Shown here: one piece after another, positions 27,425 through 34,793 of the stretch | Layout of the letters: each line of letters opens with the position of its first letter | Numbering within the stretch: position 1 is the stretch's first letter | Assembly: GCA_049969935.1 (NCBI GenBank) | Contig: JBMFNX010000002.1 | Location: 1 to 64,000, forward strand | Source of the DNA: JACIWG01 sp049969935 | GTDB lineage: Archaea; Thermoproteota; Nitrososphaeria; JACIWG01 | Direction of reading: 5' to 3' | DNA length: 64,000 nt | The notes under the pieces: model-generated | Database searches by the model: none | What the model was told of the DNA's origin: nothing | What the model saw: the letters and a program-made list of their open reading frames with translations, nothing else | Made by a program: the position numbers and the translations under genes

Positions 27425-28371
27425 ACTTGTCTGACATAAAGATTGGTGTCGTAGGTATAGGGGGATGGGGTAAAAATCATGTTAGAGTATTAAATGAGCT
27501 TAGAGTTTTAGAAGCAGTATGTGATTTGAATGAGGAAAGGGTTAAGGAGTTTTCTAGAAAGTATGAAGTTGATGGTTACACAGATTTAGACAAGTTTCTT
27601 GAACATGGGTTGGATGGAGTAATTGTCAGCACACCTACAAAAACACATTATGAAATTGCATTAAAATCTATTGAGAAGGGGCTTCATGTTCTCGTGGAAA
27701 AACCTTTTACATACAATGTTGATGAGGGAGAAAAGTTGGTGAGGAGGGCTAGGGAGAAAAATGTGATATTAACTGTTGGATTTATTGAAAGATTCAATCC
27801 AGCGATAAGAGAAGCTAAAAGGCTGGTTTCGAATGGAATTATTGGTTCACCTTTATACCTCTTGTTTGCAAGAGAAAACCGGTGGCCAGTACACATTATT
27901 GATGTTGGAGTAGTCTTGGATACATCAATACATGATATAGACCTGTCAAGATGGTTTTTCGAAGAAGAGCCTATGATGGTTTTTGCCCGAATGGGAGCCT
28001 TTGGAACAGAACATGAGAGGGTGTCCGCTCTCGTTTTAGGATTTTCGAAAGAAAAAACTTCATTAATCATATCTAATTGGATAACACCAAAAAAGGTTAG
28101 GGAATTGGAGATTGTAGGCGAAAATGGGACAATATCACTAGATTTCATTACACAGCAAATTAAAATAGATCTAGAGGACAGGACAGATATACCTCGAACA
28201 AGGTATGAGGAACCACTATTACTTGAGCTAAAGCATTTTATAGAATGCATAAATGGGACAAGAGAGCCTGAAGTTATTGGCGAAGACGGGGTTAAGGCAA
28301 CTAAAATAGCGCATGCCGCATTAGCTTCAAATAAGCTTGGTTCAGCAATATTTATACATTTAGAAAAATAG
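27421..28371 (+). CDS. Gfo/Idh/MocA-family oxidoreductase (WlbA/WbpB-like)
   Basis: An NAD(P)-dependent sugar oxidoreductase of 316 aa. The Rossmann motif is GVVGIGGWGKNHVRVL, followed by the family signature VLVEKPFTYNVDEGEKLV (about 93, with EKP) and IIDVGVVLDTSIHDIDLSRW (about 160-180, active-site Asp and His). The neighbouring acetyltransferase suggests a WlbA/WbpB-type 3-dehydrogenase for UDP-linked uronic acids. The start is GTG, overlapping the preceding stop by four bases. Confidence 0.85.
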   Translation: MNLSDIKIGVVGIGGWGKNHVRVLNELRVLEAVCDLNEERVKEFSRKYEVDGYTDLDKFLEHGLDGVIVSTPTKTHYEIALKSIEKGLHVLVEKPFTYNVDEGEKLVRRAREKNVILTVGFIERFNPAIREAKRLVSNGIIGSPLYLLFARENRWPVHIIDVGVVLDTSIHDIDLSRWFFEEEPMMVFARMGAFGTEHERVSALVLGFSKEKTSLIISNWITPKKVRELEIVGENGTISLDFITQQIKIDLEDRTDIPRTRYEEPLLLELKHFIECINGTREPEVIGEDGVKATKIAHAALASNKLGSAIFIHLEK

Positions 28372-28382
28372 TGATTATGTAA

Positions 28383-28880
28383 ATGTCGCTAGATAAGCCT
28401 ATCAATTATATTGGAAAAAACGTTAAAATTGGCAAGAACGTGAAAATCTGGCATTTCACGTACATTGGAGACAATACTGTAATAGGAGATAATGTCATGA
28501 TAGGATCCCTCTGCCACATAGACTATAATGTGAGAATCGGAGACAATGTTAGAATAGAGGGTTCATGCTATATACCACCATTGACTGTGATAGGAAATAA
28601 TGTCTTTATTGGGCCTGCGACAGTGTTTACAAACGACCCCTATCCGCCAAGCAAGCGTCTAACTGGCGTGATAGTAGAAGATTATGTTGTAATAGGTGCA
28701 CGATCAGTTATTAAGGCAGGAGTAAGGTTGGGGAGAGCATGTGTAATTGGAATGGGCTCTGTTGTAACAAAAAATGTTCCACCCAACACAGTTGTATTAG
28801 GAAATCCCGCGAAACCAGTTTATAACAGAGAAGAATATGAGAGGAAAAAAAGTTGTTGGGAGAATCAGATAACTATTTAA
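28383..28880 (+). CDS. Hexapeptide-repeat acetyltransferase (WlbB/WbpD-like)
   Basis: A left-handed beta-helix acyltransferase of 165 aa. Repeats of the form I-G-x-N-V run from IGKNVKIGKNVKIWHFTYIG through IGDNVMIGSLCHI and IGNNVFIGPATVFTNDPYPP, ending with the C-terminal GMGSVVTKNVPPNTVVLGNP. This matches UDP-2-acetamido-3-amino-uronate N-acetyltransferases of the WlbB/WbpD type. It lies 11 bases after the oxidoreductase and shares its operon. The 3-aminotransferase expected between them is absent here. Confidence 0.87.
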   Translation: MSLDKPINYIGKNVKIGKNVKIWHFTYIGDNTVIGDNVMIGSLCHIDYNVRIGDNVRIEGSCYIPPLTVIGNNVFIGPATVFTNDPYPPSKRLTGVIVEDYVVIGARSVIKAGVRLGRACVIGMGSVVTKNVPPNTVVLGNPAKPVYNREEYERKKSCWENQITI

Positions 28881-29109
28881 AGATACTTTTACTGGCAATA
28901 TAATTTCTTAGCAGAAGTAGAGATAAAAGCCATAGAATGAAGAGGATTGCTGAAAGCAGAACCTTAAGTACACCCACTATAAATCGGTCAAAGAACGTAT
29001 TAGATAATATAGGAAATGGTACAATAACTATAAAAATTACATAAGATAATAGAATTAGTGTAGCCCAAGCGAATGTGACCAGAAAAATTAGGCGTGTAAA
29101 GTTATTCAA
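28873..29109 (-). CDS. Small membrane protein, 78 aa
   Basis: Two strong hydrophobic spans (about residues 7-32 and 45-68) separated by a short polar loop, FPILSNTFFDRF, with a Lys-containing C terminus. No family recognised. It starts three bases after the stop of the glycosyl-1-phosphate transferase gene on the same strand, so it is probably co-transcribed and may assist it. Its 3' end overlaps the convergent acetyltransferase by eight bases. Confidence 0.6.
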   Translation of the reverse strand: MNNFTRLIFLVTFAWATLILLSYVIFIVIVPFPILSNTFFDRFIVGVLKVLLSAILFILWLLSLLLLRNYIASKSIFK

Positions 29110-29112
29110 TTT

Positions 29113-30096
29113 TCACCATCTCATTAGCATAGCGGTAATAATTGAAAGTAGGGCGCTGTACAAGAAGAGTAAAATTATACGTTTTGATGCAACCCATTCT
29201 GGCATAGGGCCATCGGCAACAATAAGCCTTGCTAAAGTTACTGGAGCGGTCTTACTTTTAGAAACTTCAAGTAGGCCTTCCTCATTTAAAATGACTGGCC
29301 TTTCCTTTATACGCCTATGCTCAACAAACCCCTTTATACTTGCAAGTATATAGAAGCCATTCAATATTGCTGGAACAAAGGCGACAAGAGAAGGGATTTC
29401 AGTTCTAGTTATTATAGTACTTGCACCAAAGAATGAGCCTAGAACAAGACTTCCTGAGTCACCGGCAAAAATTTTAGAAGGATACCTGTTAAATATGAAA
29501 AATGCAAATGATGTCATAAAAAGTGTTAAGGGAAAGATAGCTTGTTCAAGATTTCTGCATATAAATGCTATTATAATGAACTGTGAAATAGATAAGAGCA
29601 TGCATGCGCCACCAAGAGTGCCATTGTATACATCAACCATATTTACAGCATTAGAGACAACAGGAATTGTTAGAAGCACTATGATAGGGTATACGATAGT
29701 TAATCTCGTAGGCCCAAAGAATGGGAATATTATTGATGGAGTATATACTCTAAAGACAAGTAGTGGAAGTGAACCTAAAACTGTTAATACCATTTTTAAT
29801 GAACCACTTAACACTTTTAGATCATCGATTAAACCGATTACAAAAACTATTAAAGTTGTTAAAAATATTGCAAGATATTTCATGTCTAAGGTTAGAAGAT
29901 AGAGAATAATCATGGGAGAAGCGAGACCTAAGAAGATCGCTGGCCCAGCTGGCTTAGGAATCATTCTATGATCCTTTTTATGGAAGTCGACAACAACCAT
30001 TTTTCGTTTAACTAGGAATGGAATAAGTAATATTATAGTTAAGGAGGTGACCGCAAATGATATTATGGGTAAAAGAAAGTATATTGTTGACAGCAA
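29113..30096 (-). CDS. UDP-GlcNAc:polyprenyl-phosphate GlcNAc-1-P transferase (GT4/Alg7-like)
   Basis: A multi-span membrane enzyme of 327 aa that would start lipid-linked oligosaccharide synthesis by moving a sugar-1-phosphate to dolichyl phosphate. Family marks are VVDFHKKDHRMIPKPAGPA (about 36), FVIGLIDDLKVLSG with the Asp pair (about 84), NAVNMVDVYNGTLGG (about 148) and KIFAGDSGSLVLGSFFG (about 208). It is divergent from mtnA and adjacent to the surface-sugar genes, which supports a role in N-glycan or surface glycan assembly. Confidence 0.87.
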   Translation of the reverse strand: MLSTIYFLLPIISFAVTSLTIILLIPFLVKRKMVVVDFHKKDHRMIPKPAGPAIFLGLASPMIILYLLTLDMKYLAIFLTTLIVFVIGLIDDLKVLSGSLKMVLTVLGSLPLLVFRVYTPSIIFPFFGPTRLTIVYPIIVLLTIPVVSNAVNMVDVYNGTLGGACMLLSISQFIIIAFICRNLEQAIFPLTLFMTSFAFFIFNRYPSKIFAGDSGSLVLGSFFGASTIITRTEIPSLVAFVPAILNGFYILASIKGFVEHRRIKERPVILNEEGLLEVSKSKTAPVTLARLIVADGPMPEWVASKRIILLFLYSALLSIITAMLMRW

Positions 30097-30137
30097 TTTT
30101 CTTCCAGCTTTAGGTTTAAATTCTAGACTTAAAAAAG

Positions 30138-31190
30138 ATGGTGCTAGAGAAGATGAAACATATAGAGTGGAAGGGGGGCTCTTTAAAAATATTAGACCAG
30201 AGAAAGTTGCCTGGAAAAATAGAATACGCGTACCTTAGGGATCTTGAAGAATTTTATCAAGCGATTGTTAAAATGAAGGTTAGAGGAGCGCCTTTAATAG
30301 GAATTGTGGGAGCTTTTGCTGTAGCAGCTCTAGCTCAGAAGATCGACTCAAAAAGTAGGGAGGAGTTTTTAAAAGAAATTGAAAGGGGTGCTGAATATAT
30401 TTTGAGCACGAGGCCGACCGCATACAATCTAAAATATTGTGTAAACACTGTCCTTAGAAGAATTAGTGAGTGCTGGAAAGTAGAGGATATGAGAAAGGTA
30501 GCATTAGAAGAGGCGCAGAAATTATTTGATATGGAGAAAGAAAATAGTATAAGAATAGGAGAGTATGGTGAAGAACTTTTAAATGATGGAGACACAGTTT
30601 TGACACATTGCAATGCTGGCGAACTTGCTACAGTTGCCTATGGCACCGCTCTAGCACCAATAAGGATAGCATGTGAAAAGAAAAAGTGTATTTACGTGAT
30701 AGTTACTGAGACGAGGCCGGCGCAGCAGGGTGCAAGATTAACTTCTTGGGAACTTTTGAAGGCAAAAATACCTGTAACGGTCATAGCTGATACAGCTGTT
30801 GGACATGTAATGTCTAAGGGTATGGTGGACAAAGTTATTGTTGGAGCGGATAGGATAACTAGAGAAGGATATGTCTTTAACAAAATAGGAACATACCAGA
30901 TTGCTGTACTTGCTAAAAAACATAATATACCATTTTATGTCGCAGCACCAACTTCAACCTTCGACCCAAACATAGATCATGAGAAAGTTGTTATAGAGGA
31001 GAGAGGTGCTGATGAAATAGTATTTGTTGGAGGAAAGAGGATTGTTGCCAGAGGAGTTAGAGTATATAATCCAGTTTTTGATAAAACACCTCCAGACCTT
31101 ATTGACGCCATAGTAACTGAAAATGGTATACTTTATCCTCCATTCGAAAAAAGTATAAGTACATTATTTTCTGAACAAAAACTATGTTAG
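30138..31190 (+). CDS. mtnA: S-methyl-5-thioribose-1-phosphate isomerase (aIF2B-like family)
   Basis: Isomerase of methylthioadenosine salvage. It contains IEWKGGSLKILDQRKLP at the start, MKVRGAPLIGIVGAFAVAAL (about 50), THCNAGELATVAYGTALAPI (about 155) and the catalytic VGADRITREGYVFNKIGTY (about 235). These favour MtnA over the ribose-1,5-bisphosphate isomerase or translation-factor branches of the same fold. A second start at 30153 (MKHIEWKGG) aligns better with relatives. tRNA-Arg follows the stop by four bases. Confidence 0.88.
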   Translation: MVLEKMKHIEWKGGSLKILDQRKLPGKIEYAYLRDLEEFYQAIVKMKVRGAPLIGIVGAFAVAALAQKIDSKSREEFLKEIERGAEYILSTRPTAYNLKYCVNTVLRRISECWKVEDMRKVALEEAQKLFDMEKENSIRIGEYGEELLNDGDTVLTHCNAGELATVAYGTALAPIRIACEKKKCIYVIVTETRPAQQGARLTSWELLKAKIPVTVIADTAVGHVMSKGMVDKVIVGADRITREGYVFNKIGTYQIAVLAKKHNIPFYVAAPTSTFDPNIDHEKVVIEERGADEIVFVGGKRIVARGVRVYNPVFDKTPPDLIDAIVTENGILYPPFEKSISTLFSEQKLC

Positions 31191-31194
31191 GAAT

Positions 31195-31270
31195 GGGCTC
31201 GTGGCCTAGAATGGACTAAGGCATCGGCCTTCGGAGCCGAAGATCGTGGGTTCAAGTCCCACCGAGCCCG
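31195..31270 (+). tRNA. tRNA-Arg (TCG)
   Basis: A complete 76-nt cloverleaf with acceptor GGGCTCG/CGAGCCC, anticodon stem TCGGC/GCCGA, loop CTTCGGA (anticodon TCG), T arm GTGGG-TTCAAGT-CCCAC and discriminator G. No intron and no encoded CCA. It starts four bases after the mtnA stop codon, so it may be cut from that transcript. Confidence 0.95.
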
Positions 31271-31301
31271 TCTTACAATAAAATTTTGTTCACTAAGCTT
31301 T

Positions 31302-32318
31302 TTATTGAGACCTACACTTATTTAATGCAACTTTAACTATGTCATTTAATACTGCTTGAGCTGTTTGGCGTGGACTTACAAATTTTGCTGAAACAAATAT
31401 TTCTTGAGAGTTTTTAAAATAGAATTTAACCGCCATGTCACCATAGTTTACTGTGGAAAATGGATCACTTGATGATATCATTTTTGGAGAAACTTGTAAA
31501 GAAATGTGACCACCTTCTTTTATTATTTCACATAAGAGTTTAACTTTCTTACCCTGTTTCTTTGCTTCTTCAATTAATGGTTCTATCTTCCTTATCCCCT
31601 CTATTTTCACATCCTTTAATTTAAAGTCGCTATCGAATATTGTATTAGCAAGTATGACAACCTTTCTTGCAGCGTCTACACCGTCCACGTCGTCGGCATA
31701 GTTTGTTTCAGCCCAACCAGCATTTATTGCTTTATCCAATGCCTCTTGAAAAGAATTTCCTTTCTCCATTTCACATATTATAAAGTTTGTTGTAGCATTA
31801 AATATGCCTTCAACCTTTAATATTTCGTCAGTTAAAAAGCATGATGAGAGAAGACAAAAGATTGGTACATGCGCTGCAACCGTCGCTTCATATAGAAAAT
31901 TAACATTATTTTCTATCGACATATTTTTAAGTTGCTTAAAGGCTACAACAAGAGGACCCTTATTTGCTGTAACAACATGTTTTTTAAGCATAAATGCCGT
32001 TTTAATGTGAGAAAGACCTGGTTCACCGTCATTAGTGGACGGTGTTAGTTCAACAACAATGTCACTATCAATATCCTTTATCGCTTTAACAGCAGAATAT
32101 CCTTTAAGATAGTATGTGTAACCGTTCCAGCCCACATTTTTATATTTTAAGACATCCGATACATTTAACCCATTTTCATCTACTGCCGTGCCTTTAGAAT
32201 CTGATACCGACACAAACTTTAGATTTACCCCCATGTTTTCAAGTCTTTGACCTTCGTCTAGAACCAGTTCAAGTAAATTTTTTCCAACATTACCTAAGCC
32301 AATTAACTGGACCTTCAT
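31302..32318 (-). CDS. hom: Homoserine dehydrogenase
   Basis: NAD(P)-dependent reduction of aspartate semialdehyde to homoserine, for threonine and methionine. The ATG at 32318 gives the usual start MKVQLIGLGNVGKNLLELV, preferred over an in-frame start eight codons upstream. Further marks are ELTPSTNDGEPGLSHIKTA (about 92), HVVTANKGPLVV (about 117), the EATVAAHVPIFCLLS block and GWAETNYADDVDGVDAARK (about 200), which holds the catalytic Asp/Lys region. Length 338. It is monomeric, without a fused aspartokinase. Confidence 0.92.
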   Translation of the reverse strand: MKVQLIGLGNVGKNLLELVLDEGQRLENMGVNLKFVSVSDSKGTAVDENGLNVSDVLKYKNVGWNGYTYYLKGYSAVKAIKDIDSDIVVELTPSTNDGEPGLSHIKTAFMLKKHVVTANKGPLVVAFKQLKNMSIENNVNFLYEATVAAHVPIFCLLSSCFLTDEILKVEGIFNATTNFIICEMEKGNSFQEALDKAINAGWAETNYADDVDGVDAARKVVILANTIFDSDFKLKDVKIEGIRKIEPLIEEAKKQGKKVKLLCEIIKEGGHISLQVSPKMISSSDPFSTVNYGDMAVKFYFKNSQEIFVSAKFVSPRQTAQAVLNDIVKVALNKCRSQ

Positions 32319-32402
32319 ATAGAAGGGCCAACATAAAACCATTATTTAAGGTCTATGGGCAACTTAGACATAAAAAGGAATTAAACTTCTATTTTTATTT
32401 AG

Positions 32403-32487
32403 TGCGGGGGGTGGGATTTGAACCCACGAACCCCTACGGGACAGGAGCCTCAGTCCTGCGCCTTTGACCTGGCTTGGCAACCCCCGC
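32403..32487 (-). tRNA. tRNA-Leu (GAG)
   Basis: A class II tRNA of 85 nt with acceptor GCGGGGG/CCCCCGC, anticodon stem CAGGA/TCCTG, loop CTGAGGC (anticodon GAG), a long variable arm and T arm GTGGG-TTCAAAT-CCCAC. The discriminator is A; no CCA is encoded and no intron is seen. The first 38 bases overlap the end of the upstream protein gene in the same orientation. Confidence 0.95.
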
Positions 32488-32902
32488 GATTGTTTTTAGG
32501 TATTGTTTTTTGTTTTTTAATATTTTTCCTTTCTTCCGCTTCCTTAAATAGTTGTTCCACTGTGCTAATTAAGAGTTTCTGCTTACGCTTTATCTCCCTT
32601 CTTGTTACTGTTTGAGCTGATGGACAAAGTTGGTCAACAATTGCTGTATGCTTTTGTATGTCATAAATTATTGGATATAGTTTGCAACCTATAGGCCTAT
32701 TATCGTATATGATACATTTCTTTTCAAAATCATTATAAAATATGCAAGATCCTTTCCTATTTTTTAATTTTGCAAACCCATTTGAATCATATTTTACAAA
32801 CATTTTCTTTTTGAAACCAAGCTTCTCTATTCTTCTTATATCGTCTTGAGTAAGTTGCATCCGTGTATGAATACAGCATTTACCGCATCTAATGCAGTTC
32901 AT
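32450..32902 (-). CDS. YkgJ-family CxxCxxCC cysteine-cluster protein
   Basis: A 150-aa protein of the UPF0153/YkgJ family, thought to bind a metal or iron-sulfur cluster. The cluster ligands are CIRCGKCCIHTRMQL at the N terminus, with CIFYNDFEKKCIIYDNRPIG and CKLYP further on. The family core ends near residue 110; the last 40 residues are basic and low in complexity. The final dozen codons (NNRGGCQARSKAQD) are the 5' part of the tRNA-Leu gene, where the stop codon lies. No function is known. Confidence 0.82.
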   Translation of the reverse strand: MNCIRCGKCCIHTRMQLTQDDIRRIEKLGFKKKMFVKYDSNGFAKLKNRKGSCIFYNDFEKKCIIYDNRPIGCKLYPIIYDIQKHTAIVDQLCPSAQTVTRREIKRKQKLLISTVEQLFKEAEERKNIKKQKTIPKNNRGGCQARSKAQD

Positions 32903-32963
32903 TGTCTAATATTGGGTTAAAAATTTTGATATAGTTTACGTCACTAATTTAACTATAATTTGA

Positions 32964-33036
32964 AGCCCCGGGCGGGGGTTGAACCCGCGGCCTATTGCTT
33001 ACGAGGCAATCGCTCTACCAGCTGAGCTACCGGGGC
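32964..33036 (-). tRNA. tRNA-Thr (CGT)
   Basis: A complete 73-nt cloverleaf with acceptor GCCCCGG/CCGGGGC, anticodon stem ATTGC/GCAAT, loop CTCGTAA (anticodon CGT), T arm GCGGG-TTCAACC-CCCGC and discriminator T. No intron and no encoded CCA. Confidence 0.94.
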
Positions 33037-33127
33037 ACCTAGACCACAGAGTATTTGTTTGTTATTGTTTAAAATTTTATTTAATTCATAATTTATAGTT
33101 TATGCTGGTGTCTGGTGTGAAAGTGTA

Positions 33128-34090
33128 ATGGTTGATGAGTTAACTGTTATTAACATGTTTTTAGAAGTTTTGGGACAACCGAGGAGACTTTTTTCTTATA
33201 TTGGTGATGATGTTGCATGGACCAAGAAGGCTGTTAAGAGGGATAAGTTTGTTATTAAGGTAGATATGCTTGTAGGTAAGACTGACATGCCAAGAGGAAT
33301 GACTTTACGTCAGGCTGCAAGAAAAAGTGTGGTCGCTTGTGTAAGTGATTTTGCATGTAAGGGTGTGAAGCCATGGGGTGCGCTTGTTTCATTGGGTCTT
33401 CCTAAGGGGTTTAATGAGGAGCAAGTTCTTGAGATAGTGAATGGGTTTAAAGATGCAAGAAATGAATTCGATATAGAAATAGTTGGTGGAGATACTAATG
33501 AGGCATCTGATCTTATAATTGACTGTATAATGTTTGGTTGGGGAAAGAATGTAATTAGAAGAGATGGAGCCGATGCTGATGAATATGTTTTGGTCACAGG
33601 AGATTTTGGACTGCCACCTTTAGGATTAGATATTTTGAGTGGAAAGAAAAAAATTAGGAGTCCCAGATTGGTGGAGAAGGCTCTAGAGACCGTTTTATAT
33701 CCTAAGCCAAGATTAAACTTTGGTTTAGTTGCATGCAACCGGAAGCTAGTTACAGCCTCAATAGATTCAAGTGACGGCTTAGCTCTTTCACTGTATGAGA
33801 TAGCGGAGCATAGTCGCGTGGACGTACTTTTATACGAACTTCCTATTAACGACAATCTCAAAAATTATGGCGAACTGTCTGAAGAAGAGAAGAGGGAATA
33901 CACTTTATATGGGGGAGAAGAGTATGAAATTGTTTTCACATGCAAGCCTAAAGATGCCCAAAAAATATTGAAAGTAGGCGAAGAAACAGACACGCCAATT
34001 AAGATTATTGGTAGAACTGTTGACGGAAGTGGTAAAGTATATTTTAAAGGAGAAGTGGTAGAGAAAAAAGGATGGATTCACTTCAAATAA
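33128..34090 (+). CDS. thiL: Thiamine-monophosphate kinase
   Basis: Phosphorylates thiamine monophosphate to the diphosphate cofactor. The AIR-synthase-type fold is seen in YIGDDVAWTKK (metal-binding Asp pair, about 25), KVDMLVGKTDMPRGMTLRQA (about 40), SVVACVSDFACKGVKPWG (about 65), EIVGGDTNEASDLIIDC (about 115) and ASIDSSDGLALSLYE (about 205), ending in GGEEYEIVFT. Length 320 is typical. A tRNA-Thr lies upstream on the other strand. Confidence 0.93.
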   Translation: MVDELTVINMFLEVLGQPRRLFSYIGDDVAWTKKAVKRDKFVIKVDMLVGKTDMPRGMTLRQAARKSVVACVSDFACKGVKPWGALVSLGLPKGFNEEQVLEIVNGFKDARNEFDIEIVGGDTNEASDLIIDCIMFGWGKNVIRRDGADADEYVLVTGDFGLPPLGLDILSGKKKIRSPRLVEKALETVLYPKPRLNFGLVACNRKLVTASIDSSDGLALSLYEIAEHSRVDVLLYELPINDNLKNYGELSEEEKREYTLYGGEEYEIVFTCKPKDAQKILKVGEETDTPIKIIGRTVDGSGKVYFKGEVVEKKGWIHFK

Positions 34091-34158
34091 TATAGGTCTT
34101 GTCAAACGAAAAGAGAAACATTTTTATCTCATTAAATGAAAGCTTATAGTGAGACAGT

Positions 34159-34344
34159 ATGTCTTCTAAGACTTATACCACTGGCCAAACATGGGGCGCC
34201 TTAAAAAAGGCGTGGAAAGCTTACAAAATCGCTAAGGTACAAAATGATAGAGAAAAAATGCTGGAATACGCTAAAAGGATACGGACACTACAGGAAGAAC
34301 TTGGTGTAGAAAAGGCGAAGTTCCCAGACCTTGGACTAACATAG
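34159..34344 (+). CDS. Small basic protein, 61 aa, unknown
   Basis: A 61-residue, lysine-rich, mostly helical product (WGALKKAWKAYKIAKVQ, then KRIRTLQEELGVEK). No family recognised. The ATG follows a TATA-like region (about 30 bases upstream), and the stop is followed by a run rich in T (CCATTTTATTTTTT) that could end transcription. Codon use fits the window. It lies between thiL and tRNA-Arg and is probably monocistronic. Confidence 0.65.
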   Translation: MSSKTYTTGQTWGALKKAWKAYKIAKVQNDREKMLEYAKRIRTLQEELGVEKAKFPDLGLT

Positions 34345-34449
34345 GGCGCCCACCCCCATTTTATTTTTTAAAAAATAACTTTTGAAATGCTCTATTAGAT
34401 AAAATATTTTAACAGAAAATTTTAAAGGTTTGAATTGAAGCTCTAGAGT

Positions 34450-34524
34450 GGGCTCGTAGCTCAGTATGGATAGAGCACAGGCCCTCTAAGCCTGGGGTCG
34501 GGGGTTCAAATCCCCTCGGGCCCG
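34450..34524 (+). tRNA. tRNA-Arg (TCT)
   Basis: A complete 75-nt cloverleaf with acceptor GGGCTCG/CGGGCCC (one mismatch or wobble), anticodon stem CAGGC/GCCTG, loop CCTCTAA (anticodon TCT), T arm GGGGG-TTCAAAT-CCCCT and discriminator G. No intron and no encoded CCA. Confidence 0.93.
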
Positions 34525-34635
34525 CTTAATAATTTACTACCTTCTTAAATCATTAATTTCATTGTTAACATTATTCTTTTTTTACTTTAGTGCAATATTA
34601 TCAAAAATATTGAGTTTTTATGTGTATAGGGATGG

Positions 34636-34711
34636 TGGGGTCGGTGGGATTTGAACCCACGTCCGCGCGGGCCCAAGCCGCGCAGCGTAGACCAGACTGG
34701 CCCACGACCCC
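34636..34711 (-). tRNA. tRNA-Pro (TGG)
   Basis: A complete 76-nt cloverleaf with acceptor GGGGTCG/CGACCCC, anticodon stem CGCGG/CCGCG, loop CTTGGGC (anticodon TGG), T arm GTGGG-TTCAAAT-CCCAC and discriminator A. CCA is encoded directly after it (34633-34635). No intron. Confidence 0.94.
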
Positions 34712-34793
34712 ATGTTTAGGTTCGTTTTCACTTTTTTATTAATTTTTTAAAAATGTTTTTTAGGTTGAAGAAATTAAATGTTGGGGATGCTGA

